Shown piece by piece: positions 43,431 through 52,463 of a stretch of DNA of 64,000 nucleotides. Position numbers and translations under genes: made by a program. The stretch is from Verrucomicrobiota bacterium (GTDB taxonomy: Bacteria; Verrucomicrobiota; Verrucomicrobiia; Chthoniobacterales; UBA10450), in the NCBI GenBank assembly GCA_003218375.1, contig QHNH01000011.1, positions 62,001 to 126,000 of the forward strand, in the 5' to 3' direction. Under the pieces are notes generated by a model, which ran no database searches, was not told where the DNA came from, and saw only the letters and a list, made by a program, of their open reading frames with translations. Numbering within the stretch: position 1 is the stretch's first letter; every line of letters starts with the position of its first letter.

Positions 43431-44089
43431 ATGAAAAAACTTCTTAGCCTCTGGGCCATTTTCCTTACTACTGCCGCGCTCGGGCATGACACCTGGTTGA
43501 TTCCGGATCGCTTTGGTGTCGCGCCGACGGGGCGAACTCGCTTCTTTTCAAATCGGAACTACCCGAGACCGGCATCGCTACCTTTTGGGTGAAGCTCCCA
43601 CCGAGAGCGATCGAGCTGAAGCCGGCTGAAGTTCAGGAATACCTCGATGAAATCGACGCGCCGGCAAGCCTGAGAAGGCAATGGGCGGAAATGGAGCCGA
43701 AACGCTGGCGCGAAGTCTATACCAAACATCCCAAGACCTTCGTCCGCGTGGGCAATCCGAAAGCCGATCGTTCCTGGGCAGAGCCGGTGGGAATGGCCCT
43801 CGAGATCGTGCCGGAAAAAGATCCGACAATATTGCGGGATGGCGATGAGCTGTCTGTCCGGGTATTAAAGAACGGCGCTCCCTATGGCGCTTTTTCGCTA
43901 AACACACTCGCAGCCGGAGAAACGAAAGGTGAAACGAAGAAAACCGACCCTGCCGGCCGAGTTACCTTTCGGTTGAACAAAGCAGGAGCGTGGCTCTTGC
44001 GCGGAACTGACGTTCGCAAGTCAACGAAGACGGACGCCGATTGGGAAAGTGATTTCGCGACGGTCACTCTTGAAGTGAAATCAAAATAA
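43431..44089 (+). pseudogene. decayed DUF4198 gene
   Basis: The first frame starts MKKLLSLWAIFLTTAALGHD and reads TWLIPDRFGVAPTG, the family's N-terminus, then goes out of frame and hits a stop soon after. A second frame then gives ELPETGIATFWVKLPPRAIE and continues as a normal DUF4198 C-terminal half to 44089. About 60-70 family residues are missing between the two parts, so both an internal deletion and a frame change occurred. DUF4198 proteins are periplasmic metal-related proteins of unknown role. The rest of the copper island appears intact. Confidence 0.75.
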
Positions 44090-44111
44090 GCGGCGCCAGG
44101 GACGCGACTGC

Positions 44112-44573
44112 TTAGTTCCAGCGATAATATCGATCAGCGCGGACGTGCAGTTGCCCCTCGATGCTGTGAAGTTCGTCGTGCATGTGCTCAATCTGAGCGC
44201 GGAGGCGCCGGCGATCGTAGTATTGAACCCCCCGGCGGAAGTCATTGTTGAGCTGCGACGCTTCGGCCCGAATATGTTCGTAGTGCGCCCAGATACGCCG
44301 GTTAGCTCCATAATCGCGCATCTCCGCCCGGACATGATCCAGCATTCGATTGAGATGATCGACCTGACGCCTAAGCCGGGGAATGGCGTCCCAATCTTTC
44401 CGGCGGTCGTAGTTCCGACGGTCGTCAGCGCGGGGGTCGTAGATTGTTTCGTCAGTGCGCCGCGGGTCAACCCGCTGTTGGTCGTTTTCTTCGGGATCAT
44501 GGGCCGAGGCGCTGAAGGCGAGCCCCGCGACGCCCATGATCGCAGCAGCTGTGATGGTAAGGATCTTTTTCAT
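44112..44573 (-). CDS. exported, Arg/His-rich helical hypothetical protein
   Basis: I take ATG 44573 (MKKILTITAAAIMGVAGLAF), which gives a signal peptide ending near SASAHDP. The 153-residue protein is rich in Arg, Asp and His and helical (RRQVDHLNRMLDHVRAEMRD, RLRAQIEHMHDELHSIEGQL). It runs opposite to the copper genes, between the DUF4198 remnant and a small Cys-rich gene. No family known to me; a role in envelope metal stress is conceivable. Confidence 0.65.
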   Translation of the reverse strand: MKKILTITAAAIMGVAGLAFSASAHDPEENDQQRVDPRRTDETIYDPRADDRRNYDRRKDWDAIPRLRRQVDHLNRMLDHVRAEMRDYGANRRIWAHYEHIRAEASQLNNDFRRGVQYYDRRRLRAQIEHMHDELHSIEGQLHVRADRYYRWN

Positions 44574-44704
44574 ATTGGTTACTGGCTTTGCAAAGATTCG
44601 ACGGAGTCCGCCACCGCGGCATTCAAAGCAGGCGCCCCGCATCGTTAATCCTGCTGGTAGCGCCAAGGTAGACGCAGGGCTTCGTTTGTGCTACTTACCA
44701 ACTA

Positions 44705-45052
44705 ATGCGGAAGACAGCGGCCATCCTGTTCACAGTTGTGCTGGCATTGTTGGTTATGCCGCTCCAACTGCCGGCCGCATCGTGCATTCTCTCGAAAGCG
44801 CCCAACCGCGAAGCGTGCCAGAGCAAATGTTGCGCAAACATGATCTGTTGCGCTGTCTCCGAGAAAAACAACGCTCCTGCCTCCCATCCGCTCTACAAAA
44901 GCGATGTTTCCAAACAGGTAATCGGGTTTATTTCAGTTCCAGTATTCGCCTCACACGTTTTCGCAGGTGTGGCTGAGCCTGTCGCCGTAACCGCACCGAT
45001 GCGCGCCCATTCGCCGCCACCTCTCGCGGCGACCTGCATTCGTCTCATCTGA
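44705..45052 (+). CDS. small exported Cys-rich protein
   Basis: The product is 115 aa with a signal peptide (AAILFTVVLALLVMPLQLPAA). The mature part begins with CILSKAPNREACQSKCCANM then ICCAVSEK, with seven Cys within about 30 residues. It lies 71 nt upstream of the cus operon. Periplasmic copper or silver binding is suggested by composition and place. Confidence 0.65.
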   Translation: MRKTAAILFTVVLALLVMPLQLPAASCILSKAPNREACQSKCCANMICCAVSEKNNAPASHPLYKSDVSKQVIGFISVPVFASHVFAGVAEPVAVTAPMRAHSPPPLAATCIRLI

Positions 45053-45123
45053 TCCAAAGACGCTGACACCCGAGGTGTGCCTACTCACCGGCATGCCCGC
45101 GTTTCAATCGCTGTCTTGGATCA

Positions 45124-46437
45124 ATGAAAACAAACACACTTTTATTCCTATTACTTACAATCTTATCGCTGCCAGCTGACCTCGCCGGGGGAACCGACGA
45201 GCCAGGAAATTCGTCGCGTGCCCTCTCGCTCAGCGAAGTGACGCGCATCGTCTCGGAGCGTAATCCGGCAATCAGGGAAGCATTGCGCCGATGGGAGGCG
45301 GCGAAGCAACGCGTTATTCAAGAGGGCGCGTGGGATGATCTGCGGGTTTCCGGCACCTCGAAAGTTCGCCGTTACGTCGACATTCCGCCAAACGCGTTCA
45401 CCGACCAGATGGTATCGGTGGAGCAGGCAATTCCGATCTCGGGCAAGAATCGGGTGCGCGCCCAGATCGCGGCCGCGGATGCTATCAGTGCTTTTGAGCA
45501 AGTCCGCCGGCAGCAGCTCGATGTCCTGACGAAAGCCCGCTCCGCCTATTTCCGCCTCGCGAATGCGTTCGCTCAAATCGAGCTGAACAAGAAAAATCAT
45601 GAGTCCTTGGCGCAGATCGCGGAGATCGGCCGCTCCCGATATGAGGTCGGAACGCAAAGCGCCGCCGACGTGCTGATGGCGGAGACTGAAGCGGCGAAGC
45701 TCCTCGAAGTGCAGCGTGATCTGGAGCGAAGCGTCGCCACCGAGCAATCGCAGCTCAACGTGCTCATGAATCGCGATGCGTTCGCGCCGCTCGTCATCCG
45801 CGATGACGGTTCGGTCGGACATCGAGAATTTTCGATCGCGGGTTTGCGCGCGACGACGCTATCGAATCGGCCTGAGATCCGAGCCGCCCGGGCACGGATC
45901 GCGGGCGGTGAGGCGGCTCTCCGTCTTGCTCATCGCGCCTGGTTTCCCGATCCCTCTTTCAAGGTCGAGGGCCAGCGATACAACGAATCCGGGCAGTCAT
46001 TGAGCGAACTCGACGCCGGCATTTCTTTCAGCATCCCGTGGGGCAATCCGCGGAAATACTCGGCGGGCGTCACGGAAGCCCGCGCCGATCTCGCTGCCGC
46101 GCAGGCTGCGCTTGAACGAAGCGAAACTGAAGCGGTCGGCGCCCTGCGCGATGCGCTGCAGAAAGCCAACACCGCGCATCATCACGTGGAGTTGTTCCGC
46201 GACAGACTCGCGCCGCAAACGCAACAAGCCTTCCAGGCTTCGCAGGTCGCTTATGAAAACGGCAAAGCGACTTTCAGCGAGTGGATCGCTGTGCAGCGCA
46301 ATCTTCGCGACATGGAAGCCGAAGCACGCATGCACCTGACTGATTACCAGACCGCGCTCGCGGAACTGGAGTCGGTGGTCGGCGCCGACCTCAAACTTTT
46401 TCCATCCAGTAACCCAGCACTAACAACAACAAAATGA
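45124..46437 (+). CDS. TolC-family outer-membrane component of the Cus-type pump
   Basis: The product is 437 aa with a short signal peptide. Typical TolC features: LSLSEVTRIVSERNPAIREA, VSVEQAIPISGKNRVRAQIA and the repeated second half (LAHRAWFPDPSFKVEGQRYN, SFSIPWGNPRKYS). The stop overlaps the CusB start (ATGA). It provides the outer-membrane exit for the pump. Confidence 0.88.
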   Translation: MKTNTLLFLLLTILSLPADLAGGTDEPGNSSRALSLSEVTRIVSERNPAIREALRRWEAAKQRVIQEGAWDDLRVSGTSKVRRYVDIPPNAFTDQMVSVEQAIPISGKNRVRAQIAAADAISAFEQVRRQQLDVLTKARSAYFRLANAFAQIELNKKNHESLAQIAEIGRSRYEVGTQSAADVLMAETEAAKLLEVQRDLERSVATEQSQLNVLMNRDAFAPLVIRDDGSVGHREFSIAGLRATTLSNRPEIRAARARIAGGEAALRLAHRAWFPDPSFKVEGQRYNESGQSLSELDAGISFSIPWGNPRKYSAGVTEARADLAAAQAALERSETEAVGALRDALQKANTAHHHVELFRDRLAPQTQQAFQASQVAYENGKATFSEWIAVQRNLRDMEAEARMHLTDYQTALAELESVVGADLKLFPSSNPALTTTK

Positions 46438-47672
46438 AAACAGCCATCCATCTCCTCGCCCTCGTCGTCTTCGCGTTCGTTACGGCCTGTTCGAAAACGT
46501 CAACGCCGCCAAAGCCGCCGGATGTCGACTACTATACCTGCACTATGCATCCCTCGGTTCACGCCGAGGCTCCGGGCAAATGCCCCATCTGCGGCATGGA
46601 GCTCGTGCCGGTAAAGAAACGGGACGGCGGCGGGCCCTCGGCCTCACCGAGCGGAACGCAAACATCAGCGAACCACGAGTTCGTCGTTCCGGTGGAACGG
46701 CAGCAGCAAATCGGCGTCACCTACGCCAAAGTCGAACGCCGTCTCTTGCGTAAGGAGATTCGCGCCGTGGGCACGGTGGAACCGGATTTGCAAAAGCATT
46801 GGGCGTTCGTGGCACGCGCGGATGGGTACGTGCAAGAACTGATCGTCGCATCAGCGGGCCAGATCGTAGAGAAGGACGAGCCACTTCTTTCCATCTACAG
46901 CCCCGATCTGGCGACGACCACGCGCGAGTTGGTGATGCTCTTGCGGATGCGCGATGAGGCGAAGACGCCCGCCGCCCGCGAGACCCCGCTACGATTGATC
47001 AAGGCGGCCGAGGCGCGTTTGCAGCAATGGAACATCACCCCGGATCAAACCGCGGAGCTGGAGAAAAGCCGGACCGCCACCGAAGTGATCACCCTGCGGT
47101 CACCGTTCCGCGGCGTCGTCCAGGAGTTGCCGGCTCATCAGGGCGTCGCCGTGAAAGTCGGCGACCATCTCGTGGATGTGGCCGATCTTTCCACGGTCTG
47201 GGTTTGGGCGGAATATTACGAAAGCGAACTCGCCGGATTGAAGAGCGGTCAGACGGTTTCGGTCACGAACAAATCGTTTCCCGACGCCGCGTTTGAAGGA
47301 ATCGTCGCGGTCGTCAATCCATTCGTCGATCCAACCAGGCGCACTTCGCGCTTGCGCATCGATATTCCGAACCCGGAATTCAAGCTGCGGCCCGGCATGT
47401 ATGCGGACGTGACGCTGGCCTTGGACGCTGGAGAGCACCTCGCCATTCCTGTGAGCGCAGTGATGCCCACTGGGGAGCACAACACTGCCTTTGTCGATAA
47501 GGGCGGCGGCAAGATCGAGCCGCGCGATCTGAAGCTGGCAGGCCAGTTCGGTGACGCTTACGCGGTCGAGTCCGGTCTGAGTGAAGGCGAACGCGTCATC
47601 GCCAGCGCGAATTTTCTCATCGACTCCGAGGCAAAAGTGCAAGGAGCGCTGGCTGATTTTCGGCAGCGCTAA
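46434..47672 (+). CDS. cusB: RND efflux periplasmic adaptor (CusB type) with heavy-metal-binding domain
   Basis: The product is 412 aa. A lipoprotein-like signal (LLALVVFAFVTACSK) is followed by an HMBD (YYTCTMHPSVHAEAPGKCPI, CGMELVPVKK). Then come the usual adaptor parts: a barrel-sandwich lipoyl region (FVARADGYVQELIVASAGQI), a helical hairpin with RLIKAAEARLQQWNI, and a beta-barrel near LRPGMYADVTLALDAGEHLA. CusB links CusA to the outer-membrane channel and hands over Cu(I)/Ag(I). Translationally coupled to the TolC gene, and CusA starts 12 nt later. Confidence 0.93.
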   Translation: MKTAIHLLALVVFAFVTACSKTSTPPKPPDVDYYTCTMHPSVHAEAPGKCPICGMELVPVKKRDGGGPSASPSGTQTSANHEFVVPVERQQQIGVTYAKVERRLLRKEIRAVGTVEPDLQKHWAFVARADGYVQELIVASAGQIVEKDEPLLSIYSPDLATTTRELVMLLRMRDEAKTPAARETPLRLIKAAEARLQQWNITPDQTAELEKSRTATEVITLRSPFRGVVQELPAHQGVAVKVGDHLVDVADLSTVWVWAEYYESELAGLKSGQTVSVTNKSFPDAAFEGIVAVVNPFVDPTRRTSRLRIDIPNPEFKLRPGMYADVTLALDAGEHLAIPVSAVMPTGEHNTAFVDKGGGKIEPRDLKLAGQFGDAYAVESGLSEGERVIASANFLIDSEAKVQGALADFRQR

Positions 47673-47684
47673 CTGGAATCGGCA

Positions 47685-50600
47685 ATGATCGACCGTCTGA
47701 TCGACTGGAGCGCGCGGAACAAATTCTTTGTGTTCTTGCTCAGTGCGCTTGCGATCGCGCTCGGCATCTTCGGTATCTACCAGACGCCGCTCGATGCGAT
47801 CCCCGACCTGAGCGACGTGCAGGTGATCGTCTACACCGACTGGGAGGGCCGCTCACCGGATCTGATGGAAGATCAGGTTACTTATCCTATCTCCTCGCTT
47901 TTCATCGCGGCACCAAAAGTAAAGTTCGTCCGCGGCGAATCGATGTTCGGCAAGTCGTTCGTTTACGTTATTTTCGAAGACGGGACCGACATCTACTGGG
48001 CGCGCTCGCGCGTCCTCGAATACCTGAACTCGATTCGCGGCTCGCTCCCCGAAGGCGTGAACCCTGTTCTAGGGCCGGATGCGACAGGTGTCGGCTGGGT
48101 TTTTGAATACGCGCTGGTCGACGATAGCGGCAAACACGATCTCGCGGAGCTGCGCACCATTCAGGATTGGAACCTGCGTTATGCGCTGGAAGCAGTGAAG
48201 GGTGTCGCTGAAGTCGCGCCCGTCGGCGGATTCGTAAAGGAGTATCAGGTCGATCTTGATCCGAACGCGCTGGCCGCGCATCGGATTCCGCTCAGCGAAG
48301 TCGTCAGCCGCATCCGGGCGAGCAACAGCGACGTGGGTGGCAAGACATTCGAAGTGGGCAGCACAGAGTATTACGTCCGGGGCCGCGGCTACATCAAGAG
48401 TGTCGGCGACATCGAGAACGTGGTGCTGAAGGTGGACAACGGCACGCCCGTTTATGTCAAGAACGTCGGTACCGTCCATCTCGGGCCCGCGTTTCGTCGT
48501 GGCGTGGCAGACCTGGATGGCAAAGGCGAAGTCGTCGGTGGGATTGTTGTCATGCGCTACGGCGAAAACGCTCTGCGCGTGATCGACGGCGTGAAAAGCA
48601 AGCTCGCGGAAATCAAATCATCCTTGCCACCCGGCGTGCGGATCGTGCCGACCTATGATCGCAGCGATCTGATCCGGCGCGCGATTTCGACGCTGCGCGA
48701 AAAGCTCATCGAGGAAAGCATAGTTGTGGCGCTCGTCTGCATCGTCTTCCTCTGGCACGTCCGCTCCGCCCTGGTCGCGATCATCACCCTGCCGATCGCG
48801 ATTCTTCTTTCGTTCGTCCCGATGCTTTATCTGCATCTCACCAGCAACATCATGTCACTCGGCGGAATCGCGATTGCCATCGGCGCGATGGTCGATGCCG
48901 CGATCATCATGGTCGAGAACGCTCACAAATCTCTCGAGCATTTCCGGGAAGAGCATCACCGCGATCCGAACAACGCGGAACGGATCGCAACCATCATCGC
49001 CGCGGCTAAGAGCGTTGGCCGTCCGCTGTTCTTCTCCCTGCTTGTCATCACGGTGAGCTTTGTCCCGGTCTTTACCCTGACCGCGCAGGAAGGCCGGATG
49101 TTCAAGCCGCTCGCATTCACGAAAACCTTTTCGATGTTCTTTGCCTCTTTGCTTGCGGTAACGCTCGTGCCGGCGCTGATGACTCTCCTGATTCGCGGCA
49201 AGATCGCGCTCGAATCACGCAATCCAATCAATCGGTTCCTGATAGCCCTTTACGAACCGGCCGTGACTTTCGTGCTGCATCACCGGCGGCTGGTACTCGG
49301 CGGCGCAGCACTCCTTTTGGCGCTGACAATCTTTCCATTTCTAAAGCTTGGAAAAGAATTCATGCCGCCATTGAACGAAGGCACCCTGCTCTATATGCCG
49401 ACCTCGGTGCCGGGCATGGCGGTGGATGAGGCGACGAGGATCCTGCAAATCCAGGACCGGCAACTGAGGAAGTTTCCGGAAGTGCAAACGGTGTTCGGCA
49501 AAGCGGGACAAGCGGAAACTGCAACTGATCCCGCGCCACTATCGATGTTCGAAACCATTGTGACCTTCAAGCCCTTGTCAGAGTGGAGACCTGGAATGAC
49601 GTGGGAAAAATTGCTGGCGGACATGAACGCAGCGCTCCGTACGCCCGGCATGAGCAACATCTTTTGGATGCCGATCCAGACGCGTACCGAAATGCTCACG
49701 ACCGGCATGAGAAGCAATCTTGGGATCAAGGTCTTCGGGCCTGATCTTGGCGGGATCCAGGATGCGGCGGTCCAAATCGAGCACGCCCTGACCGGATTTC
49801 GTGATACGCGGTCTGTTTTCGCTGAGCGCACGACCGGCGGCTATTTCCTCGATTTCACCGTCAACCGCGAAGCCGCGGCGCGTTATGGCCTAACGGTTCA
49901 GGACGTGAACGATGTTGTCGAAACGGCCATCGGCGGCAAGACCATCACGACCACGATCGAACGGCGCGAGCGTTATCCCGTCAATGCGCGCTATGCCCGC
50001 GATTTCCGGCAGGACCTTGGCGCGATCAAGCGCGTCCTCGTTCCGATCCCAAGCGGGGCCCAAGTGCCCATCGAGCTTCTGGCCGACATCAATTACAAGA
50101 CCGGCCCGCCCAGCATTCGCAGCGAGAATGGACAACTCGTCGGCTTTGTCTTCGTCGACGTAACGACCAGCAACATCAACGGCTATGTCCGCGCGGCCGC
50201 TCAACACATCGCCGAGAGCGTCCACTTGCCACCGGGTTACACGATGCAATGGAGCGGACAATTCCAATATCTAAAGCAGGCCGAAGAACGACTGAAGTTC
50301 GTCGTGCCGCTCACCCTCGCGATCATTTTCGTGCTGCTCTATATAAATACGCGCTCCGTGGCGAAGACCTTTATCGTGCTGCTCGCGGTGCCTTTTTCGC
50401 TGATCGGGGCCTTTTGGCTACTCGCGCTGCTTGGCTATCACATGAGCGTTGCTGTTTGGGTGGGTCTCATCGCGCTCGCCGGCATCGACGCGGAAACAGG
50501 AGTCGTGATGCTTCTTTACCTCGATCATGCCTACGAAAAATTTCGCAGCGAAGGCCGGCTCCGTTCCATGCATGACCTTCGGGATGCGATCCGCGAAGGC

Positions 50601-50822
50601 GCTGCGCTCCGGATTCGACCAAAGATCATGACTGTATGTGCAATTCTCTTCGGCCTTCTTCCCATCATGTGGTCCGCTACCACCCAGGCCGGAGCTGACA
50701 TGATGAAACGCATCGCCGCGCCGATGATCGGCGGCGTCATCACTTCCGCGGTCCTCGAACTGTTGCTTTACCCCGTAATTTTTGCCCTCTGGAAGGAGCG
50801 GTCGCTCAAAGAACAATCATGA
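47685..50822 (+). CDS. cusA: heavy-metal RND efflux pump (CusA/CzcA family)
   Basis: The product is 1045 aa, the family norm. N-terminal signature ALGIFGIYQTPLDAIPDLSD is diagnostic of heavy-metal RND pumps. MVDAAIIMVENAHKSLE (membrane helix 4 with the proton-relay Asp/Glu region) and IALAGIDAETGVVMLLYLDH follow, with about twelve membrane helices and two large periplasmic loops. Three periplasmic Met positions needed for Cu(I)/Ag(I) (CusA type) are plausible in LLTTGM-like stretches, but I have not proved the metal. Last pump gene of the operon; a hydrolase gene is coupled by ATGA. Confidence 0.94.
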   Translation: MIDRLIDWSARNKFFVFLLSALAIALGIFGIYQTPLDAIPDLSDVQVIVYTDWEGRSPDLMEDQVTYPISSLFIAAPKVKFVRGESMFGKSFVYVIFEDGTDIYWARSRVLEYLNSIRGSLPEGVNPVLGPDATGVGWVFEYALVDDSGKHDLAELRTIQDWNLRYALEAVKGVAEVAPVGGFVKEYQVDLDPNALAAHRIPLSEVVSRIRASNSDVGGKTFEVGSTEYYVRGRGYIKSVGDIENVVLKVDNGTPVYVKNVGTVHLGPAFRRGVADLDGKGEVVGGIVVMRYGENALRVIDGVKSKLAEIKSSLPPGVRIVPTYDRSDLIRRAISTLREKLIEESIVVALVCIVFLWHVRSALVAIITLPIAILLSFVPMLYLHLTSNIMSLGGIAIAIGAMVDAAIIMVENAHKSLEHFREEHHRDPNNAERIATIIAAAKSVGRPLFFSLLVITVSFVPVFTLTAQEGRMFKPLAFTKTFSMFFASLLAVTLVPALMTLLIRGKIALESRNPINRFLIALYEPAVTFVLHHRRLVLGGAALLLALTIFPFLKLGKEFMPPLNEGTLLYMPTSVPGMAVDEATRILQIQDRQLRKFPEVQTVFGKAGQAETATDPAPLSMFETIVTFKPLSEWRPGMTWEKLLADMNAALRTPGMSNIFWMPIQTRTEMLTTGMRSNLGIKVFGPDLGGIQDAAVQIEHALTGFRDTRSVFAERTTGGYFLDFTVNREAAARYGLTVQDVNDVVETAIGGKTITTTIERRERYPVNARYARDFRQDLGAIKRVLVPIPSGAQVPIELLADINYKTGPPSIRSENGQLVGFVFVDVTTSNINGYVRAAAQHIAESVHLPPGYTMQWSGQFQYLKQAEERLKFVVPLTLAIIFVLLYINTRSVAKTFIVLLAVPFSLIGAFWLLALLGYHMSVAVWVGLIALAGIDAETGVVMLLYLDHAYEKFRSEGRLRSMHDLRDAIREGAALRIRPKIMTVCAILFGLLPIMWSATTQAGADMMKRIAAPMIGGVITSAVLELLLYPVIFALWKERSLKEQS

Positions 50823-51898
50823 AATCGCGGCTACTCCGAATCGGAGGAGGACTGGCGGCGTGTGTAATGGGAGTCGCTGTGTGGCGCTCTTATCTCCAAC
50901 GCGCGACCGCCAGCCGAATCAAGATTGTTTCTCCGGCCGGGGTCGCTTCGATCGAGCAGGTCCGTCTCGGTGGCGTCGAGCAATGGATTCAAATTCGCGG
51001 GGATGATCGCGCAAAACCAATCCTCCTTTTTCTGCATAGCGGACCTGGCTTCCCAGAGATGCCTTTTTCCCATGTCAACGCGGCGCTCGAGAGAGAATTT
51101 GTCGTCGTGCAATGGGACCAGCGCGGCGCGGGGAAGTCTTACTCTTCTTCGGTTCCGGAAAGTTCGATGACGATCGAGCAATTCATCTCGGACACGCATG
51201 AGCTCACCCAGCTTCTCTTGCAACGGTTTGGCCGCGCGAAATTAATTCTCGTCGCGCATTCCTGGGGATCAATCGTCGGCGCATTCACCGTGGCGAGGCA
51301 TCCTGAATTGTTTGAGGCGTACGTGGGGATCAGTCAGGCCGTCAATCCACCTGAATCTGAGAGAATGACGTATCGTTTCGCCCTTGAAACCGCGGTGAAG
51401 CAGGGAAACGAAAAAGCCGCGGCAGAGCTTCGGCGGTTAGGGGAGCCGCCTTACAAGAATTTCTCAGATTACCGCATGATGAAAGGATGGGTTCATCGCT
51501 TTCGCGACGCCGGTTACTCGGAGATCAGCCCCTGGAAATTCGCGCGGTTGGCGCTCTCGTCGCCCGCCTATTCATGGAGCGATCTGATGCGACTCGTTCT
51601 TGGAATGCATTTTTCGTTTTCGCGCCTGTGGCAGGAAGTTTTCTACCGGACCGACATGATCCAACAAGCGCCCGAGCTCGATGTGCCGGTTTATTTTTTT
51701 CTCGGCCGGCACGATCGCACCGTGACGGCATCCGCAGCGATAGCGGAACGCTACTTCAATGAGCTCAAGGCGCCGAAAGGCAAACATCTGAGCTGGTTCG
51801 AAAAATCCGGCCACTGGCCTCAATTGGAAGAACCGGAGAAGTTTCGCACCGTGCTGACAGACAAACTGGCAAAGACCAACCTGGAAGCCGCCCAATGA
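50819..51898 (+). CDS. alpha/beta hydrolase (proline-iminopeptidase-like), coupled to cusA
   Basis: The product is 359 aa with an N-terminal membrane or signal helix (LLRIGGGLAACVMGVAVWRS). The HSGPGFPEMPFSH and VVQWDQRGAGKSYSSS motifs and nucleophile elbow LVAHSWGSIVGAF place it near the prolyl aminopeptidase branch. The catalytic Asp is probably in FLGRHDRTV and His in KSGHWPQLEEPE. Its start overlaps the CusA stop (ATGA), so it is read with the pump, but I know of no link to copper. Confidence 0.85.
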   Translation: MKSRLLRIGGGLAACVMGVAVWRSYLQRATASRIKIVSPAGVASIEQVRLGGVEQWIQIRGDDRAKPILLFLHSGPGFPEMPFSHVNAALEREFVVVQWDQRGAGKSYSSSVPESSMTIEQFISDTHELTQLLLQRFGRAKLILVAHSWGSIVGAFTVARHPELFEAYVGISQAVNPPESERMTYRFALETAVKQGNEKAAAELRRLGEPPYKNFSDYRMMKGWVHRFRDAGYSEISPWKFARLALSSPAYSWSDLMRLVLGMHFSFSRLWQEVFYRTDMIQQAPELDVPVYFFLGRHDRTVTASAAIAERYFNELKAPKGKHLSWFEKSGHWPQLEEPEKFRTVLTDKLAKTNLEAAQ

Positions 51899-52067
51899 TA
51901 GTCGTGTAAGATCTGGCGCTTGCCGGAGTTTGCCTGGTTCTTTGGCGCCTTAGCCTATGGGATAACGCGAAAGAACGATTGTGACGCGTCACTTTCCCCC
52001 AGGTCCATGTCGCCAACGAAAGCTTGCGCGATGGAGGCCGTGCCATAATTCTAGCGCTGCCGGAAAG

Positions 52068-52141
52068 GTGTCTGTAGCTCAACCGGATAGAGCAGCTGAC
52101 TTCGGATCAGCAGGTTGGGGGTTCGAATCCCTCCAGGCACG
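52068..52141 (+). tRNA. tRNA-Arg (TCG)
   Basis: Cloverleaf: acceptor GTGTCTG / CAGGCAC with one G-U pair, D arm GCTCAACCGGATAGAGC, anticodon stem GCTGA / TCAGC with loop CTTCGGA (anticodon TCG), T arm GGGGGTTCGAATCCCTC. No CCA is encoded. Arg tRNAs are frequent integration sites, and a possible integrase remnant follows. Confidence 0.93.
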
Positions 52142-52248
52142 CTGGCTCTGATCACACGCCCAAAGAGTCACTTACGCGTGCTGTCTCGGTCGCGTCGGGA
52201 CCAAAAACCCCTTCCTCGAGGGCCTTCTGCAAACTAAGTGCTAAAGAA

Positions 52249-52413
52249 TTGCAGCCCGAAAAAACGCGAACAAATCCCTTGTCAGGCCTTGGGGAGCGCC
52301 ACAGAAAAAGGTATGTGCGCAACGTTGGAATCAAGAATCTCTACCGAAGGGGCAAGGTCTATTACTACGTCGCCCACGGCCGATGGACCTCGCTGGGCAC
52401 ATTCCTCGCTGAT
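52249..52413 (+). pseudogene. possible integrase N-terminal remnant behind tRNA-Arg
   Basis: In one plus-strand frame a peptide reads NPLSGLGERHRKRYVRNVGI then KNLYRRGKVYYYVAHGRW and TSLGT. This order (NPLS-LG, YRR..VYYY.., W.SLGT) resembles the arm-binding N-terminus of tyrosine recombinases. No catalytic domain (R..HxxR..Y) follows; the next frame is a NERD protein. The rest of the 320-nt gap between tRNA-Arg and that gene holds nothing else I can recognise. Confidence 0.4.
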
Positions 52414-52463
52414 CGATGCGACTCGCGCCGGCCATCGGATTACGACATGCTGATTCATCAGCG

